The notes: generated by a model not told the origin, from the letters alone. A stretch of 42,146 bases of DNA from Pseudomonadota bacterium (GCA_023444445.1 JAEXMK010000081.1:1-42146), one strand, 5' to 3'. Shown: positions 26,748-35,934, numbered from the stretch's first letter. Made by a program: numbers and translations.

Positions 26748-27725
26748 ATGCAATTTACCCGCCGCCATACGCTTAAATTTGCCGGAATTTCCTGTGCCGC
26801 CACCGCCCTTGCCGGTGCGCTCAAAGCAGAAGGGGCAGCCCCCGCTGCGGGCGCTGCCTCCACCCTTCCCTTCGCGCTGACGACGCCGATGCATATCGGC
26901 CAGGCCGCATTGCGGGTGCGCGAACTCGATCCGATGATCGATTATTACCGTTCTGTTCTGGGTATGAACGAAGTGGAACGCACGGCAAGAGGCGTGACGC
27001 TCGGTGTCGGCACCGTGCCATTGCTCGACCTTGTGCACAAGCCGGTCGCGGATTTCGAAAGCCCGACCTCCGCCGGCCTTTTTCATATCGCCTATCTGAT
27101 GCCCTCCCGCAAAGATTTGGCACGCTGGCTGGTGCATGCAGCGCTGAAGCAGGTGCCGCTTTCAGGTTTTGCCGACCACAATGTCAGCGAGGCGATCTAT
27201 CTCAACGACCCTGAAGGCAACGGCATCGAGGTTTACAGTGACAGGCCTAAGGACACCTGGGAGTGGAGCGGCAATGTTGTGAAAATGGGCACCGAACAAC
27301 TCGATATAGATGATCTGGTGAAGCTGACCGACACCAAAAGAAGCGATTATGAGGCTGCCCCGGCGGGAATGCGCATCGGGCATATTCACCTACGGGTCGG
27401 CGAAATCGCCGCCGCCCGCGCCTTTTACGAAGAGGCCGTCGGCCTGCGACCGACGCAGGATGCGCGCTCGGACGCGTCCTTTCTCTCTTCCGGCGGTTAT
27501 CACCATCATCTAGCGGTGAATACATGGAACAGCAGGGGTGCGAAGGAACGCAACGCCTCGGAAACCGGCCTCGACTGGTTTTCAATTACCGTCCGCAATC
27601 CAGCCGATCTAGACGCGCAGAAGACGCGGCTGAGGGCCGTCGGTTGCGTGCTGCTGGAGATGGAAAACAATGTGGTGGAGGCAATCGACCCCTGGGGCAC
27701 GCGGCTGCGGCTGGTGCCGGGGTGA
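26748..27725 (+). CDS. VOC-family (glyoxalase/dioxygenase-like) protein with a Tat-like leader
   Basis: A 325-residue protein. The first 35 residues carry a twin-arginine motif (MQFTRRHTLKFAG) and a hydrophobic stretch, so export by Tat is likely. Two vicinal-oxygen-chelate modules follow: HIGQAALRVRELDPMIDYYRSVLGM to about residue 150, and GHIHLRVGEIAAARAFYEEAVGL to the end. Candidate metal ligands are the histidines in HIGQ, HIAYLMP and HIHLR and the glutamate in GIEVYSD. The layout resembles CatE-like catechol 2,3-dioxygenases, but the substrate is unknown. The start at 26748 is preceded by AAAGAG. It stands alone between ppdK (divergent) and smc (convergent). Confidence 0.82.
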   Translation: MQFTRRHTLKFAGISCAATALAGALKAEGAAPAAGAASTLPFALTTPMHIGQAALRVRELDPMIDYYRSVLGMNEVERTARGVTLGVGTVPLLDLVHKPVADFESPTSAGLFHIAYLMPSRKDLARWLVHAALKQVPLSGFADHNVSEAIYLNDPEGNGIEVYSDRPKDTWEWSGNVVKMGTEQLDIDDLVKLTDTKRSDYEAAPAGMRIGHIHLRVGEIAAARAFYEEAVGLRPTQDARSDASFLSSGGYHHHLAVNTWNSRGAKERNASETGLDWFSITVRNPADLDAQKTRLRAVGCVLLEMENNVVEAIDPWGTRLRLVPG

Positions 27726-27812
27726 GTGGTCCATATTCTCGATTCGAAGCGGGTGCCACAAAAAATGCCTACACAATGTCGTCCGAACACTACAGGAGCC
27801 TCGCCGCCCCCT

Positions 27813-27930
27813 CCCTCATTCCTGTGCCTGTTACAGGAATCCAGTCGACGCACGTCTGTGCGGCGGGAGGACCTTTTCAGCCCAAGGACTTAGGCTGGCT
27901 GGATTCCTGTGACAAGCACAGGAATGAGGG
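27813..27930 (+). repeat. 118-bp mosaic palindromic element, copy 4
   Basis: Same arms as copy 3: CCCTCATTCCTGTG on the left and CACAGGAATGAGGG on the right. The core holds CACGTCTGTGCGGCG and CCCAAGGACTTAGG. The left-arm loop changes (cctgt for cttgt, TTACAGGAAT) slightly weaken pairing. It lies between convergent genes. Confidence 0.88.
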
Positions 27931-27949
27931 AGCTTGCTCGTACTCTTAA

Positions 27950-27996
27950 GCCGAAAAAGAAAGCCTTGCGAGGCCACGGCAGCGGCCTCGCAAGGC
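27950..27996 (-). terminator. Intrinsic terminator downstream of smc
   Basis: GCCTTGCGAGGCC and GGCCTCGCAAGGC (27963-27996) form a perfect 13-pair stem with an eight-base loop. On the minus strand TTTCTTTTTCGG follows. It lies about 165 bases after the smc stop; a second hairpin CATCCGGT/ACCGGATG (28001-28023) precedes it. Confidence 0.8.
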
Positions 27997-28160
27997 ATTC
28001 CATCCGGTACAGGAAACCGGATGGCGGGGTCTCAGAAGAAACTTTTGCTCCTGCAAAAGACATAGCAAATTGCCGCATAATGTCGCTCACCCGATTGGGT
28101 GATATGACGAGATAAATTGACATTGAGCAAAACTGGAAATTGAATTTCGGAAAAGTCGCC

Positions 28161-31100
28161 TCAAACGGCTTCGCGGAGCTGCTCGGCGGTCTGCAAATCA
28201 ACAGACACCAGTTGCGACACGCCCTGTTCCGCCATGGTGACACCAAAGAGGCGATTCATGCGCGCCATGGTGATGGGGTTGTGGGTGATGATGACGAAGC
28301 GGGTTTCGGTGGAGGCCACCATTTCATCCATCAGGTTGCAATAGCGCTCGACATTGTGGTCGTCGAGCGGCGCGTCCACCTCATCCAGCACGCAGATCGG
28401 CGCGGGATTGGTGAGAAAGACCGCAAAGATCAGCGCCATGGCCGTCAGCGCCTGCTCGCCGCCTGACAGAAGCGTCATGGTCTGCGGCTTCTTGCCCGGC
28501 GGGCGGGCGAGGATTTCGAGACCGGCTTCCAGCGGATCGTCGGATTCGATCAGCTGCAATTCCGCCGTGCCGCCGCCGAAGAGATGCGTGAACAGCCGCT
28601 GGAACTGCGAATTGACCACATCAAAGGCGGCGATCAAGCGTTCGCGGCCCTCGCGGTTGAGGCTCTGGATACCGGCGCGCAGCTTGCGCACGGCGTCGAT
28701 GATATCGTCCCGCTCCTTGATCAGCGCCGTGAGCTTCGCGGAAAGCTCGGCCTGCTCCTCCTCGGCACGTAGATTGACGGCGCCAAGCCTTTCGCGCTCG
28801 ATTTTAAGCCGGTCAAGATCGCGCTCGACATCACGAATATCGGGGTTTGGCTGGTCCGGGCCAAGGCCGGTCAGGCGAAACGCCATATGCGGCTCGGTAT
28901 TCAGCGTTTCGCGGATGCGTTGTTCCGCCTCCTGCCGTTTCTCGCGGGCGGATACCAGCCGCTCCTCGGCACGGCCGCGCTTTTCGCGGGCTTCGGCCAG
29001 TTCGGAAAGCGCCGTTGCCGCCAGCCGGTCGGCGGCACGTTGCAGGTTTTCCGCCTCGGCCAGCCGGTCGGCGGCCGCGCGGCGGGCGTCTTCGGTCTTT
29101 TGCAATTCATTGAGTAGGTTGCGGCGTTTTTCGTCGAACTCCTCGGGCGCAATGTCCAGCTCGGCGATTTCCTCGCGCGCCTCTTCCTCGCGTTCGCGCA
29201 GCGTGGCGATGTGATCGGCCGCACTTGCCGCACGCGATTGCCAGGTGGAACGCTCCTGCTTTATCGCCTGAATTCTGCGCTGGCGGCTTTCCGCCTCGCG
29301 GCTCACGCCTTCATGGCGGGCGCGGGCTTCTGCCAGCAGGCCGCGATCGGTCGCGACTTCCAGCTGGCTTTCACGCAGCTTGAGATCAAGCACCGAAAGG
29401 TCAGGCGCATCTTCCATTTCGATACGGGCGTTTTCTTCCTGAACGGCGATCTCATCGATCTGCGCGCCGATCTGGTTCAGGGCTTCAGACACGATATCGC
29501 GACGTCGGAGAAGATCGCCCGAGGCCCGTTCGGCCGATGTCAGCGCCTCACGCGCCTCGGCAAGATGGCGGGTCGCAAGACGGCTTCTGTCGCGCACGTC
29601 CGAGAGCCGCAATTCGCTGCTGCGGATATCTTCGGTTTTCGCGGCAAGCTGATCTTCGGCCTCTTCCAGAATGGAGCGGGCCTCATCAAGTTCGGTTTCG
29701 ATTTCGGCAAGGCGGTTCTTATGCGACAGGCGAAGGGCCGCAGCACCCGGCGCATCGGCGCTGGCGATATGGCCATCCCAGCGGAACAGCGCCCCTTCGC
29801 GCGTCACCAGCCGCTGGCCGGCTTTCAACGACGGTAACAGGCGCCGGGCTTCCGATACGTCTGCAACGACGCCGATCTGTGCGAGGGCACGTCTAAGCGC
29901 ATCCGGCGCCTGCGCATAATCCAGAAGCGGTTTGGCACCCTGCGGCAAGGCAGGATCGCCAGCGCCGGCGCCATTGCCGCCCCAATAGGCAGGTGCTGTG
30001 GCATCGAGCGGGCTTTCGAGATCATCGCCAAGCGCGGCACCAAGTGCGGCCTCGAAACCACGCTCCACAGTCATTTCTTCCGCCACCGGCGTGAAACTGC
30101 CATTGGCAGCGGCACTGGAAGCGAGGATTTTGGTGATGGTGCGCGCTTCCGTGTCCAGCGCGTTCAGTCGGTTCTTCGCCGTTTCCAGGGGACCGCGCGC
30201 CAGTGCTTCGGCGGAACGCGCCTCGGCGACAGCAGCCTCGGCCTCTTCCGCCACGATCATAGCGTCTTCGACGGCGATCTCAGCCGCCTCAACTGCTTCG
30301 CGCCGTTCTGCGGGGTCTGGAAGGCTGGAGAGTTTTTCGTCGATGGCCTCGATCTCGGCCGTTGCTTCCTGCGATTGCCGTTCGAGCCTCAGCTTGCGGT
30401 CGGAAAGATCGCGGATCGCCCGCTCCAGCTGCTGACGACCGGCAGCCGCTTCGGCGCGCTCGGCCGTGATGGCGGTGAAGATGGCTTCGCTTTCCGCCAG
30501 CTTGACGGACGCAGCTTCGAAGGCTTCGCGCATTTCGTCGGCATGGCGGCCGGAATCGGAGAGAATTTCGAGGAGCTCGGCTTCTTCCTCATCGAGTCGC
30601 GCGAGTATCTGGGTATTGTCGGAGACCAGCCGCTCCTCGCGGACGATATCCTCGCCAAGCTGCGACAGGCGGCGCGCCAGCTCGTCACGACGGCGCAGCA
30701 GGCGGTTTGCCTCGTCGTCCAGCTGGGTGCGGGCGATTTGCAGGCGTTGCAAAGCGGCGGCGACTTTCGCCTCGTCCTCGCGCAGCTCCGGCAGCTTCAG
30801 GCTGGCGATGCCCTGCTGCTTGGCCGCTTCCATCTGCGCCTGCGCCTTCTCGGCGACGATGTTGGTGGCCTGATTGAGCGCGCTTTCCGCCTCGCCTTCG
30901 GCTTCCTTCGCCTCCACCCAGCGAATGTGCAACAGCGTTGCCTCGCGGGCGCGGATATCGGCGGAGAGCATCTTGAAGCGGTTGGCTTGGCGCGCCTGGC
31001 GTTTCAGACTTTCGATCTGGCTTTCCAGCTGGGCGGTGACATCTTCCAGCCGCTCCAGATTGGTCTCGGCGGCGCGCAGGCGAAGCTCGGCCTCGTGGCG

Positions 31101-31628
31101 GCGCGAATGCAGGCCGGAAATGCCAGCCGCCTCTTCCAGCAGCTGACGGCGAGCCTGCGGCTTGGCATTGATGAGTTCGCCGATGCGGCCCTGCCCCACC
31201 ATGGAGGGAGAGCGCGCGCCTGTGGAGGCATCGGCGAAAAGAAGCTGCACATCCTTGGCGCGGGCTTCCTTGCCGTTGATGCGGTAGACGGAGCCGTTTT
31301 CACGCTCGATGCGGCGCGTCACCTGAATTTCATCGGCATCGTTGAAGGCGGCAGGCGCGGTGCGGTCGGAATTGTCGAGATAAAGGCCGACTTCGGCGGT
31401 GTTGCGCGCCGGGCGGTTACCGGAACCGGAGAAGATGACGTCGTCCATGCCGGAGGCGCGCATGTTCTTGTAGGAATTCTCGCCCATCACCCAGCGCAGC
31501 GCTTCGACCAGATTGGACTTGCCGCAGCCATTCGGCCCGACCACACCGGTCAACCCCGGCTCGATGATGAATTCAGAGGGCTCGACGAAGGACTTGAAAC
31601 CGACGAGGCGGAGCTTGTTAAACTTCAT
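28161..31628 (-). CDS. smc: Chromosome segregation ATPase SMC
   Basis: A 1155-residue condensin subunit. The N-terminal head has Walker A GPNGCGKSN (31-39). Two long coiled-coil arms rich in glutamate, arginine and alanine follow, separated by a hinge at about residues 500-660. The C-terminal head carries the ABC signature LLSGGEQALTAMAL and Walker B PICVLDEVDAPLDDHN. It organises and segregates the nucleoid with ScpA and ScpB, which are not in this window. The length is normal for the family. The ATG at 31628 (MKFNKLRLVGFKSF) is the family start and has GGAG upstream; the ten-residue extension is unlikely. It follows a dsbA-like gene on the same strand after an intervening terminator. Confidence 0.97.
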   Translation of the reverse strand: MKFNKLRLVGFKSFVEPSEFIIEPGLTGVVGPNGCGKSNLVEALRWVMGENSYKNMRASGMDDVIFSGSGNRPARNTAEVGLYLDNSDRTAPAAFNDADEIQVTRRIERENGSVYRINGKEARAKDVQLLFADASTGARSPSMVGQGRIGELINAKPQARRQLLEEAAGISGLHSRRHEAELRLRAAETNLERLEDVTAQLESQIESLKRQARQANRFKMLSADIRAREATLLHIRWVEAKEAEGEAESALNQATNIVAEKAQAQMEAAKQQGIASLKLPELREDEAKVAAALQRLQIARTQLDDEANRLLRRRDELARRLSQLGEDIVREERLVSDNTQILARLDEEEAELLEILSDSGRHADEMREAFEAASVKLAESEAIFTAITAERAEAAAGRQQLERAIRDLSDRKLRLERQSQEATAEIEAIDEKLSSLPDPAERREAVEAAEIAVEDAMIVAEEAEAAVAEARSAEALARGPLETAKNRLNALDTEARTITKILASSAAANGSFTPVAEEMTVERGFEAALGAALGDDLESPLDATAPAYWGGNGAGAGDPALPQGAKPLLDYAQAPDALRRALAQIGVVADVSEARRLLPSLKAGQRLVTREGALFRWDGHIASADAPGAAALRLSHKNRLAEIETELDEARSILEEAEDQLAAKTEDIRSSELRLSDVRDRSRLATRHLAEAREALTSAERASGDLLRRRDIVSEALNQIGAQIDEIAVQEENARIEMEDAPDLSVLDLKLRESQLEVATDRGLLAEARARHEGVSREAESRQRRIQAIKQERSTWQSRAASAADHIATLREREEEAREEIAELDIAPEEFDEKRRNLLNELQKTEDARRAAADRLAEAENLQRAADRLAATALSELAEAREKRGRAEERLVSAREKRQEAEQRIRETLNTEPHMAFRLTGLGPDQPNPDIRDVERDLDRLKIERERLGAVNLRAEEEQAELSAKLTALIKERDDIIDAVRKLRAGIQSLNREGRERLIAAFDVVNSQFQRLFTHLFGGGTAELQLIESDDPLEAGLEILARPPGKKPQTMTLLSGGEQALTAMALIFAVFLTNPAPICVLDEVDAPLDDHNVERYCNLMDEMVASTETRFVIITHNPITMARMNRLFGVTMAEQGVSQLVSVDLQTAEQLREAV

Positions 31629-31661
31629 GCCGCCCCGCTCCGGACAGAAAAACGGCAATAA

Positions 31662-31696
31662 AAAACGGGCGTGCGGAAATATCCGCCGCCCGTTTT
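31662..31696 (-). terminator. Intrinsic terminator between the DsbA-like gene and smc
   Basis: AAAACGGGCG with GCGGA pairs with TCCGC and CGCCCGTTTT, then TTTTTTATT follows on the minus strand. It begins 17 bases after the upstream stop codon and lies 34 bases before smc, so smc probably has its own promoter or depends on readthrough. Confidence 0.8.
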
Positions 31697-31712
31697 CTGA
31701 AGGCTTCGGTGA

Positions 31713-32393
31713 TCAGAGCAGCTTGTCGATGACAGCCGACATGGTTTCAACCGACATGTCTCCTGCGTATTTCTTGCCGTTGATGATGAAAGTCGGCGTG
31801 GAGTTGACGCCAAATTCCGTCGCACCGCGTTGCATGGTTGCGTTCACATCATCCAGAAGTTTCTGGTTCGTCAAGCAGGCCTCGAAAGACTCCTGTGAGA
31901 AACCGGCCATTTTCGACATTTGCAGCAGGGCGGCGCGCGCATCCTGCGCGACGGCCCAGCTCTGCTGCTGCTTGAACAGCATGGAAACGAAGGGGAAATA
32001 TTGACCTTCCGGTGCGCAGCGCGCCAGCATGAAGGCGGCAGCGGCGCGCGGATCGAACGGGAATTCGCGCAGCACGAAATAGACCTTGCCGGTATCGATG
32101 TACTTCTTCTTGATTTCTTCGAAGGTCTTGTTGTGGAAATTGGCGCAGTGCGGGCAGGTCATCGACATATATTCGACGATCTTGACGGGTGCGTTTGCAT
32201 CGCCGAGCGCTGCCTCCGGCAGCGGGCCGGGCTTCATCACCGCAGCCATATCCACATCACCGGTGGACTCAGGCAAATCCTGCGCCTGGGCAATACCGGG
32301 TGTGAAGGCGAACGGCAGGGCCGTGGCGATGGCGGCAAAGGCAACACCGCCAAGAAGGCTGCGTCTGGTAATATTCAATTCGGAAATCGGCAT
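31713..32393 (-). CDS. DsbA-family thiol:disulfide oxidoreductase with a Tat-like leader
   Basis: A 226-residue exported thioredoxin-fold protein. The leader has a twin-arginine motif (NITRRSLLGG, residues 8-17) and ends near AQA-QD (residue 38). The active site CPHC lies at 80-83 and the cis-proline loop reads NSTPTF. It would form or exchange disulfides in periplasmic proteins. The ATG at 32393 is chosen because the leader then starts normally; an in-frame start 13 codons upstream adds nothing recognisable. No strong ribosome site is seen. It lies upstream of smc on the same strand; this neighbourhood is common in Rhizobiales, as I recall. Confidence 0.92.
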   Translation of the reverse strand: MPISELNITRRSLLGGVAFAAIATALPFAFTPGIAQAQDLPESTGDVDMAAVMKPGPLPEAALGDANAPVKIVEYMSMTCPHCANFHNKTFEEIKKKYIDTGKVYFVLREFPFDPRAAAAFMLARCAPEGQYFPFVSMLFKQQQSWAVAQDARAALLQMSKMAGFSQESFEACLTNQKLLDDVNATMQRGATEFGVNSTPTFIINGKKYAGDMSVETMSAVIDKLL

Positions 32394-32626
32394 GGAAACA
32401 CCCGTGTTGGTTTGAAACTGCCTGATGCGCAATTCGCTAACCCGATATCATCAGGACCGGCAGCGCGACAAGCGGGCTCTGAAACTTCCTTGTCAAACAA
32501 TCGTGACAAGGGAATGGCGTTACTAGGAATAAGTCGTGGCGCTAAACCAACCTAATACTAACACCATCGGTGTTCTACACTTACAGCTGCGACCTTGGAG
32601 CTCTTCGCAAGCTTGACGACAATGTC

Positions 32627-32923
32627 TCATTCACGCCCGGTAGATTCACTTGGAGACCGGATGGATTTGTCGATCGCGTTTCGCTGATCGATAGAGCGTT
32701 GGAGTTTTTTGTTGAACTCTATCTCGCGGTATATCGAGCAGATCATAAATATTAGCAAAGCAACACCTATAGATCTATCAAACCACAATACGGCTGTGTA
32801 ACCGAATACATGCTCCAGAAAATCATCCTTTCTGGAAACATGTGGATCCGATAAGAATATTAGGAACAAAGAAACAGCTATAAAAAACAAGTTTAGAAAA
32901 ATGTATTTTATCTTATCGCCCAT
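32627..32923 (-). CDS. Small membrane protein, unknown, AT-rich
   Basis: A 98-residue protein with two hydrophobic helices (YIFLNLFFIAVSLFLIFLS near the start and SIGVALLIFMICSIY near residue 55) and a charged C-terminal tail (REIEFNKKLQRSIDQRNAIDK). I recognise no family. Base composition is far richer in A and T than in all neighbours, and it stands alone in the 600-base gap between the DsbA-like and DUF721 genes, which suggests recent acquisition. The ribosome site is weak. It could be a real membrane protein or a relic. Confidence 0.5.
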   Translation of the reverse strand: MGDKIKYIFLNLFFIAVSLFLIFLSDPHVSRKDDFLEHVFGYTAVLWFDRSIGVALLIFMICSIYREIEFNKKLQRSIDQRNAIDKSIRSPSESTGRE

Positions 32924-33003
32924 ATTTATCCGTGCGAATACTACTGTAAACGCAGCAATATAGTAAATTTCATTATTTTATCAAGCTTACTTCACGAAGC
33001 GTA

Positions 33004-33519
33004 TTATTTGGGCTTCCTTTGCATAACCGCCGTGCCAAGCCTCTCCACCGCCTTGCGCAGCGCCTCGCTCTCAATGCCTTCCATCATGTCGCCGAGGCGT
33101 TTTGCCGCATCGCCGCGCAGGGGCTGCGGTTTGCGCCGGCGGGTGATGGTTTGCGAGACGGGCTTCTGTACGATCCTGATCTGGCGCACGGCCGGGAAGC
33201 CGAAAAAGCCGTTGATGCGGGCAATGAGTTCGCCCTGCGCGTGGGTGAGAAATAAAGCGCGCGCGCCTTCGCAGGCGATCGTCAGCACGCCGGGCTGGTA
33301 ACCGCCGCGATCCGGGCCTTCGTCGCGGCGCGGCCAGGTGATCTTTTCCGGCCGGGTGCAATCGGCGAAGTCGTCACCGGCAATTTCGTCCCAGGAACCG
33401 AGCAGCGCGGTGTTGATGCCGGCGCGTTTCGACAGCACGGGATCCATGATGCCATTGGCGACTTCGGCGATCTGGACGACGCCCTTCTTCTTGCCAGCGC
33501 CGCTCTGGGGATAACGCAT
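33004..33519 (-). CDS. DUF721 / DciA-like protein
   Basis: A 171-residue protein with the DUF721 core: VLSKRAGINTALLGSWDEIAGDDFADCTRPEKITW, then GVLTIACEGARALFLTHAQGELIARINGFFG and IRIVQKP. DciA-type proteins of this family load the replicative helicase DnaB in bacteria without DnaC; whether this rhizobial form does so is inferred. The C-terminal half is basic (TRRRKPQP). It is divergent from mutY with a 97-base gap that must hold both promoters. Confidence 0.85.
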   Translation of the reverse strand: MRYPQSGAGKKKGVVQIAEVANGIMDPVLSKRAGINTALLGSWDEIAGDDFADCTRPEKITWPRRDEGPDRGGYQPGVLTIACEGARALFLTHAQGELIARINGFFGFPAVRQIRIVQKPVSQTITRRRKPQPLRGDAAKRLGDMMEGIESEALRKAVERLGTAVMQRKPK

Positions 33520-33616
33520 GTTTCACTCGCGATTTTGGAGAGGGCGATCCACATTTTCTTGATCGGCCGCTACGGATGTCCCAACTATAGGCCAAATCGA
33601 ACAGAAACGGCAAACT

Positions 33617-34720
33617 ATGCTTCAAAAAACCGCCCCGTCGTCTTATGCGCAGATGCTGCTTGCATGGTACGACCGGCACCATCGCGAATTGCCATGGCGC
33701 ACTTCCCCGGCCATGGCAGCGAAGGGAAACCGCGCCGATCCCTATCATGTCTGGCTTTCCGAAGTGATGCTGCAGCAAACGACGGTGCAGGCGGTAAAGC
33801 CCTATTTCCTCAAGTTTCTCGCAGCGTGGCCAAGTGTCAACGATCTGGCAGCGGCACCGGTGGAAGATGTCATGGCCGCCTGGGCGGGGCTCGGTTATTA
33901 CGCCCGCGCCCGCAACCTGAAGAAATGCGCGGAAGCCGTGGCGAATGAGCATGGCGGCGTCTTTCCAGATACGGAAGAGGGTCTGAAGCAGTTGCCCGGC
34001 ATCGGCGACTATACGTCCGCCGCCGTCGCTGCCATCGCATTCAATCGTCAGGCGGCGGTGATGGATGGCAATGTCGAACGCGTGATTTCGCGTCTCTTTT
34101 GCATCGATGCGCCCCTGCCCGGCTCAAAGCCTGCGATGAAAGCTAAGGTAGCAGAACTGACTCCCGCCGACCGACCCGGCGATTTTGCCCAGGCGATGAT
34201 GGACCTTGGCGCAACCATCTGCACGCCGAAACGGCCGGCCTGCGCGCTCTGTCCGTTCAATGGCATCTGTCTGGCGCTTGCGGAAGACGAGCCGGAGCGG
34301 TTTCCGGTGAAAGCCGCAAAGAAGGCAAAGCCGGTGCGGCTCGGTGCTGCATTTGTAGCAGTGGATGCCGCGGGTGAAATCCTGCTGCGGCGGCGCATCG
34401 ACAGCGGCCTTCTCGGCGGCATGACCGAGGTGCCAACCACTGCATGGACCGCGCGCATGGATGGCGGCACGGAGGTCAGCCACGCGCCCTTTTCCGCCGA
34501 CTGGCAGGCGGCGGGCGTTATCGTGCATGTCTTCACCCATTTCGAACTACGACTGACAGTCTATCGCGCGCAGGTGCCGGACAGGCTTCAGACCGGCCCG
34601 GATGACGGATGGTGGGAGCCGGTTACAAATCTTGACGCGCAGGCGCTGCCAACGGTGATGAAAAAAGTCATCGCGCAGGCTATTCCATCCGCATTCGATG
34701 AACGCAGGAAATTTCGATGA
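33617..34720 (+). CDS. mutY: A/G-specific adenine DNA glycosylase
   Basis: A 367-residue repair enzyme that removes adenine paired with 8-oxoguanine. The catalytic glutamate E49 lies in LSEVMLQQTTV and the aspartate D150 in VMDGNVERV. Their 101-residue spacing equals that of E. coli MutY as I recall it. The helix-hairpin-helix is LPGIGDYTSAA. The 4Fe-4S ligands are C202, C209, C212 and C218 (CX6CX2CX5C). The C-terminal NUDIX-like domain (LLRRRIDSGLLGGMTEVP, HVFTHFEL) recognises 8-oxoguanine. The stop overlaps the next gene's start by four bases (ATGA). Confidence 0.97.
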   Translation: MLQKTAPSSYAQMLLAWYDRHHRELPWRTSPAMAAKGNRADPYHVWLSEVMLQQTTVQAVKPYFLKFLAAWPSVNDLAAAPVEDVMAAWAGLGYYARARNLKKCAEAVANEHGGVFPDTEEGLKQLPGIGDYTSAAVAAIAFNRQAAVMDGNVERVISRLFCIDAPLPGSKPAMKAKVAELTPADRPGDFAQAMMDLGATICTPKRPACALCPFNGICLALAEDEPERFPVKAAKKAKPVRLGAAFVAVDAAGEILLRRRIDSGLLGGMTEVPTTAWTARMDGGTEVSHAPFSADWQAAGVIVHVFTHFELRLTVYRAQVPDRLQTGPDDGWWEPVTNLDAQALPTVMKKVIAQAIPSAFDERRKFR

Positions 34721-35328
34721 CCAAGATTGAGCATATCGTATTCGACATCGGCAAGGTGCTGATCCACTACGATCCGCATATTCCCTATAGCCGCCTCATC
34801 CCCGATGCCGACGAGCGCAAATGGTTTTTCGAGAATGTCTGCACCCATGACTGGAACCTCGAGCAGGATCGCGGTCGCCGCTGGGAAGACGCCGAGGCCT
34901 TGTTGGTTGAGAAGTTTCCGGACCGGGAAGAGCACATCCGCTCTTTCCGCAAGTTCTGGCACGAGATGGTCTCGCATTCCTATGACGACAGCGTCGCGAT
35001 TATGGTCGGACTGATCGACAGCGGCCATGACGTGACGATGCTCACCAACTTTGCCTCAGACACCTTCCGCGAGGCACAGAAGATGTTTCCCTTCCTCACC
35101 TTGCCGCGCGGCGTCACCGTTTCCGGCGATGTGAAGCTATTGAAACCTGATGTGGCGATCTACGAGCTCCATGCGCGCGATTTCGGGCTCAATCCGGCCG
35201 CAACTCTGTTCATTGATGATACGATGATCAATGTCGAAGGCGCAAAGGCCGCCGGCTGGCAGGCGGTGCATTTTACCGGCGCCGAGAAACTGAAGCAGGA
35301 TTTGCGGGACTTTGGTGTGGCGGTATAG
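34717..35328 (+). CDS. HAD-superfamily hydrolase, YihX-like
   Basis: A 203-residue HAD hydrolase. Motif I is VFDIGKVLI, with nucleophile D but G in place of the second aspartate, as seen in the YihX/epoxide-hydrolase-like group. Motif II is MLTNFA, motif III the lysine in KLLKPDVAIYE and motif IV IDDTMINVEGA. Likely a small-molecule phosphatase. Translation is coupled to mutY by the four-base overlap. A role in cleaning oxidised nucleotides would fit the context but is only a guess. Confidence 0.88.
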   Translation: MTKIEHIVFDIGKVLIHYDPHIPYSRLIPDADERKWFFENVCTHDWNLEQDRGRRWEDAEALLVEKFPDREEHIRSFRKFWHEMVSHSYDDSVAIMVGLIDSGHDVTMLTNFASDTFREAQKMFPFLTLPRGVTVSGDVKLLKPDVAIYELHARDFGLNPAATLFIDDTMINVEGAKAAGWQAVHFTGAEKLKQDLRDFGVAV

Positions 35329-35359
35329 GTCCCGTCCTCAAGTCACCTAATGGCAAGGA

Positions 35360-35650
35360 TTAAGGATCATTGCCCCAGTCCTCGTGCCCATGGCGGACGC
35401 GGACGATGAGGACGTCGTCGTCCGCGTCAACGCGATAGACCACCAGATGTGTTCTGAACGGATGAATGCGCACCGGCGGCGACAACTCGCTACGCTCGCG
35501 TGCGATCCTTGGATTCCGTGATATCAAGTCGAAGATTGCGAAAAGTTCGTGATGGTATTTTCGCGCTTGCTGAGGTCCAAATAGGTCGATGCCTTCTTCG
35601 ACTATACGAATGACGTCGTCTTCCGCGAGCAGAGACAGGCGAAAGCCCAT
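35360..35650 (-). CDS. parE: ParE/RelE-family toxin
   Basis: A 96-residue protein with the ParE/RelE fold pattern: LSLLAEDDVIRIVEEGIDLFGPQQARKYHHEL, then the core PPVRIHPFRTHLVVYRVDADDDVLIVRVRHGHEDW. ParE toxins poison DNA gyrase, whereas RelE members cut mRNA; the sequence here fits ParE better. The ATG at 35650 follows two bases after the antitoxin stop. A TTG at 35656 is an alternative that would overlap it. It forms a classical antitoxin-first pair with the gene at 35653-35904. Confidence 0.9.
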   Translation of the reverse strand: MGFRLSLLAEDDVIRIVEEGIDLFGPQQARKYHHELFAIFDLISRNPRIARERSELSPPVRIHPFRTHLVVYRVDADDDVLIVRVRHGHEDWGNDP

Positions 35651-35652
35651 GA

Positions 35653-35904
35653 TCAACCGATTTTGCGTTTCATGGCGCGGGCTTCAGCCTCGGCGAACAG
35701 GGCCTCCTGCGAGCGATGCCCGACGCCACTCTGCAATCCCTCATCCACAAAACGCTGCATCCCCGCGATTTTTTCGCCTCGTTCCTGGTCCTTCCTGATC
35801 AGGTCTCGTACGTAGTCACTCGCATTGGAGTAACGACCTGTCCTGGATTGGGCCTCGACCCATTCCTTCATCTGGCCGGGCAGCGAAATATTCATGGTCA
35901 CCAT
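35653..35904 (-). CDS. parD: ParD-family antitoxin
   Basis: An 83-residue ribbon-helix-helix protein (VTMNISLPGQMKEWVEAQSRTGRYSNASDYVRDLIRKDQER) with the ParD C-terminal tail. It binds its own operator and neutralises ParE. The start is decided by the ribosome site: AGGAG lies six bases before the second ATG (35904), whereas the first ATG (35910) directly abuts AGGAG and cannot be used well. A near-palindrome at 35935-35953 upstream is the likely operator. Confidence 0.92.
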   Translation of the reverse strand: MVTMNISLPGQMKEWVEAQSRTGRYSNASDYVRDLIRKDQERGEKIAGMQRFVDEGLQSGVGHRSQEALFAEAEARAMKRKIG

Positions 35905-35934
35905 CTTCATCTCCTATGAAGACAGAGTGCAGAA

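Noticed and set aside
27890..28246. A minus-strand frame of 118 codons downstream of smc
   Set aside because: Its end reads through mosaic repeat copy 4 and the smc terminator, and it overlaps the smc 3' end. It has no domain.
30375..31661. A 428-codon antisense frame in smc
   Set aside because: A shadow of the repetitive SMC coiled-coil coding; no domain and no ribosome site.
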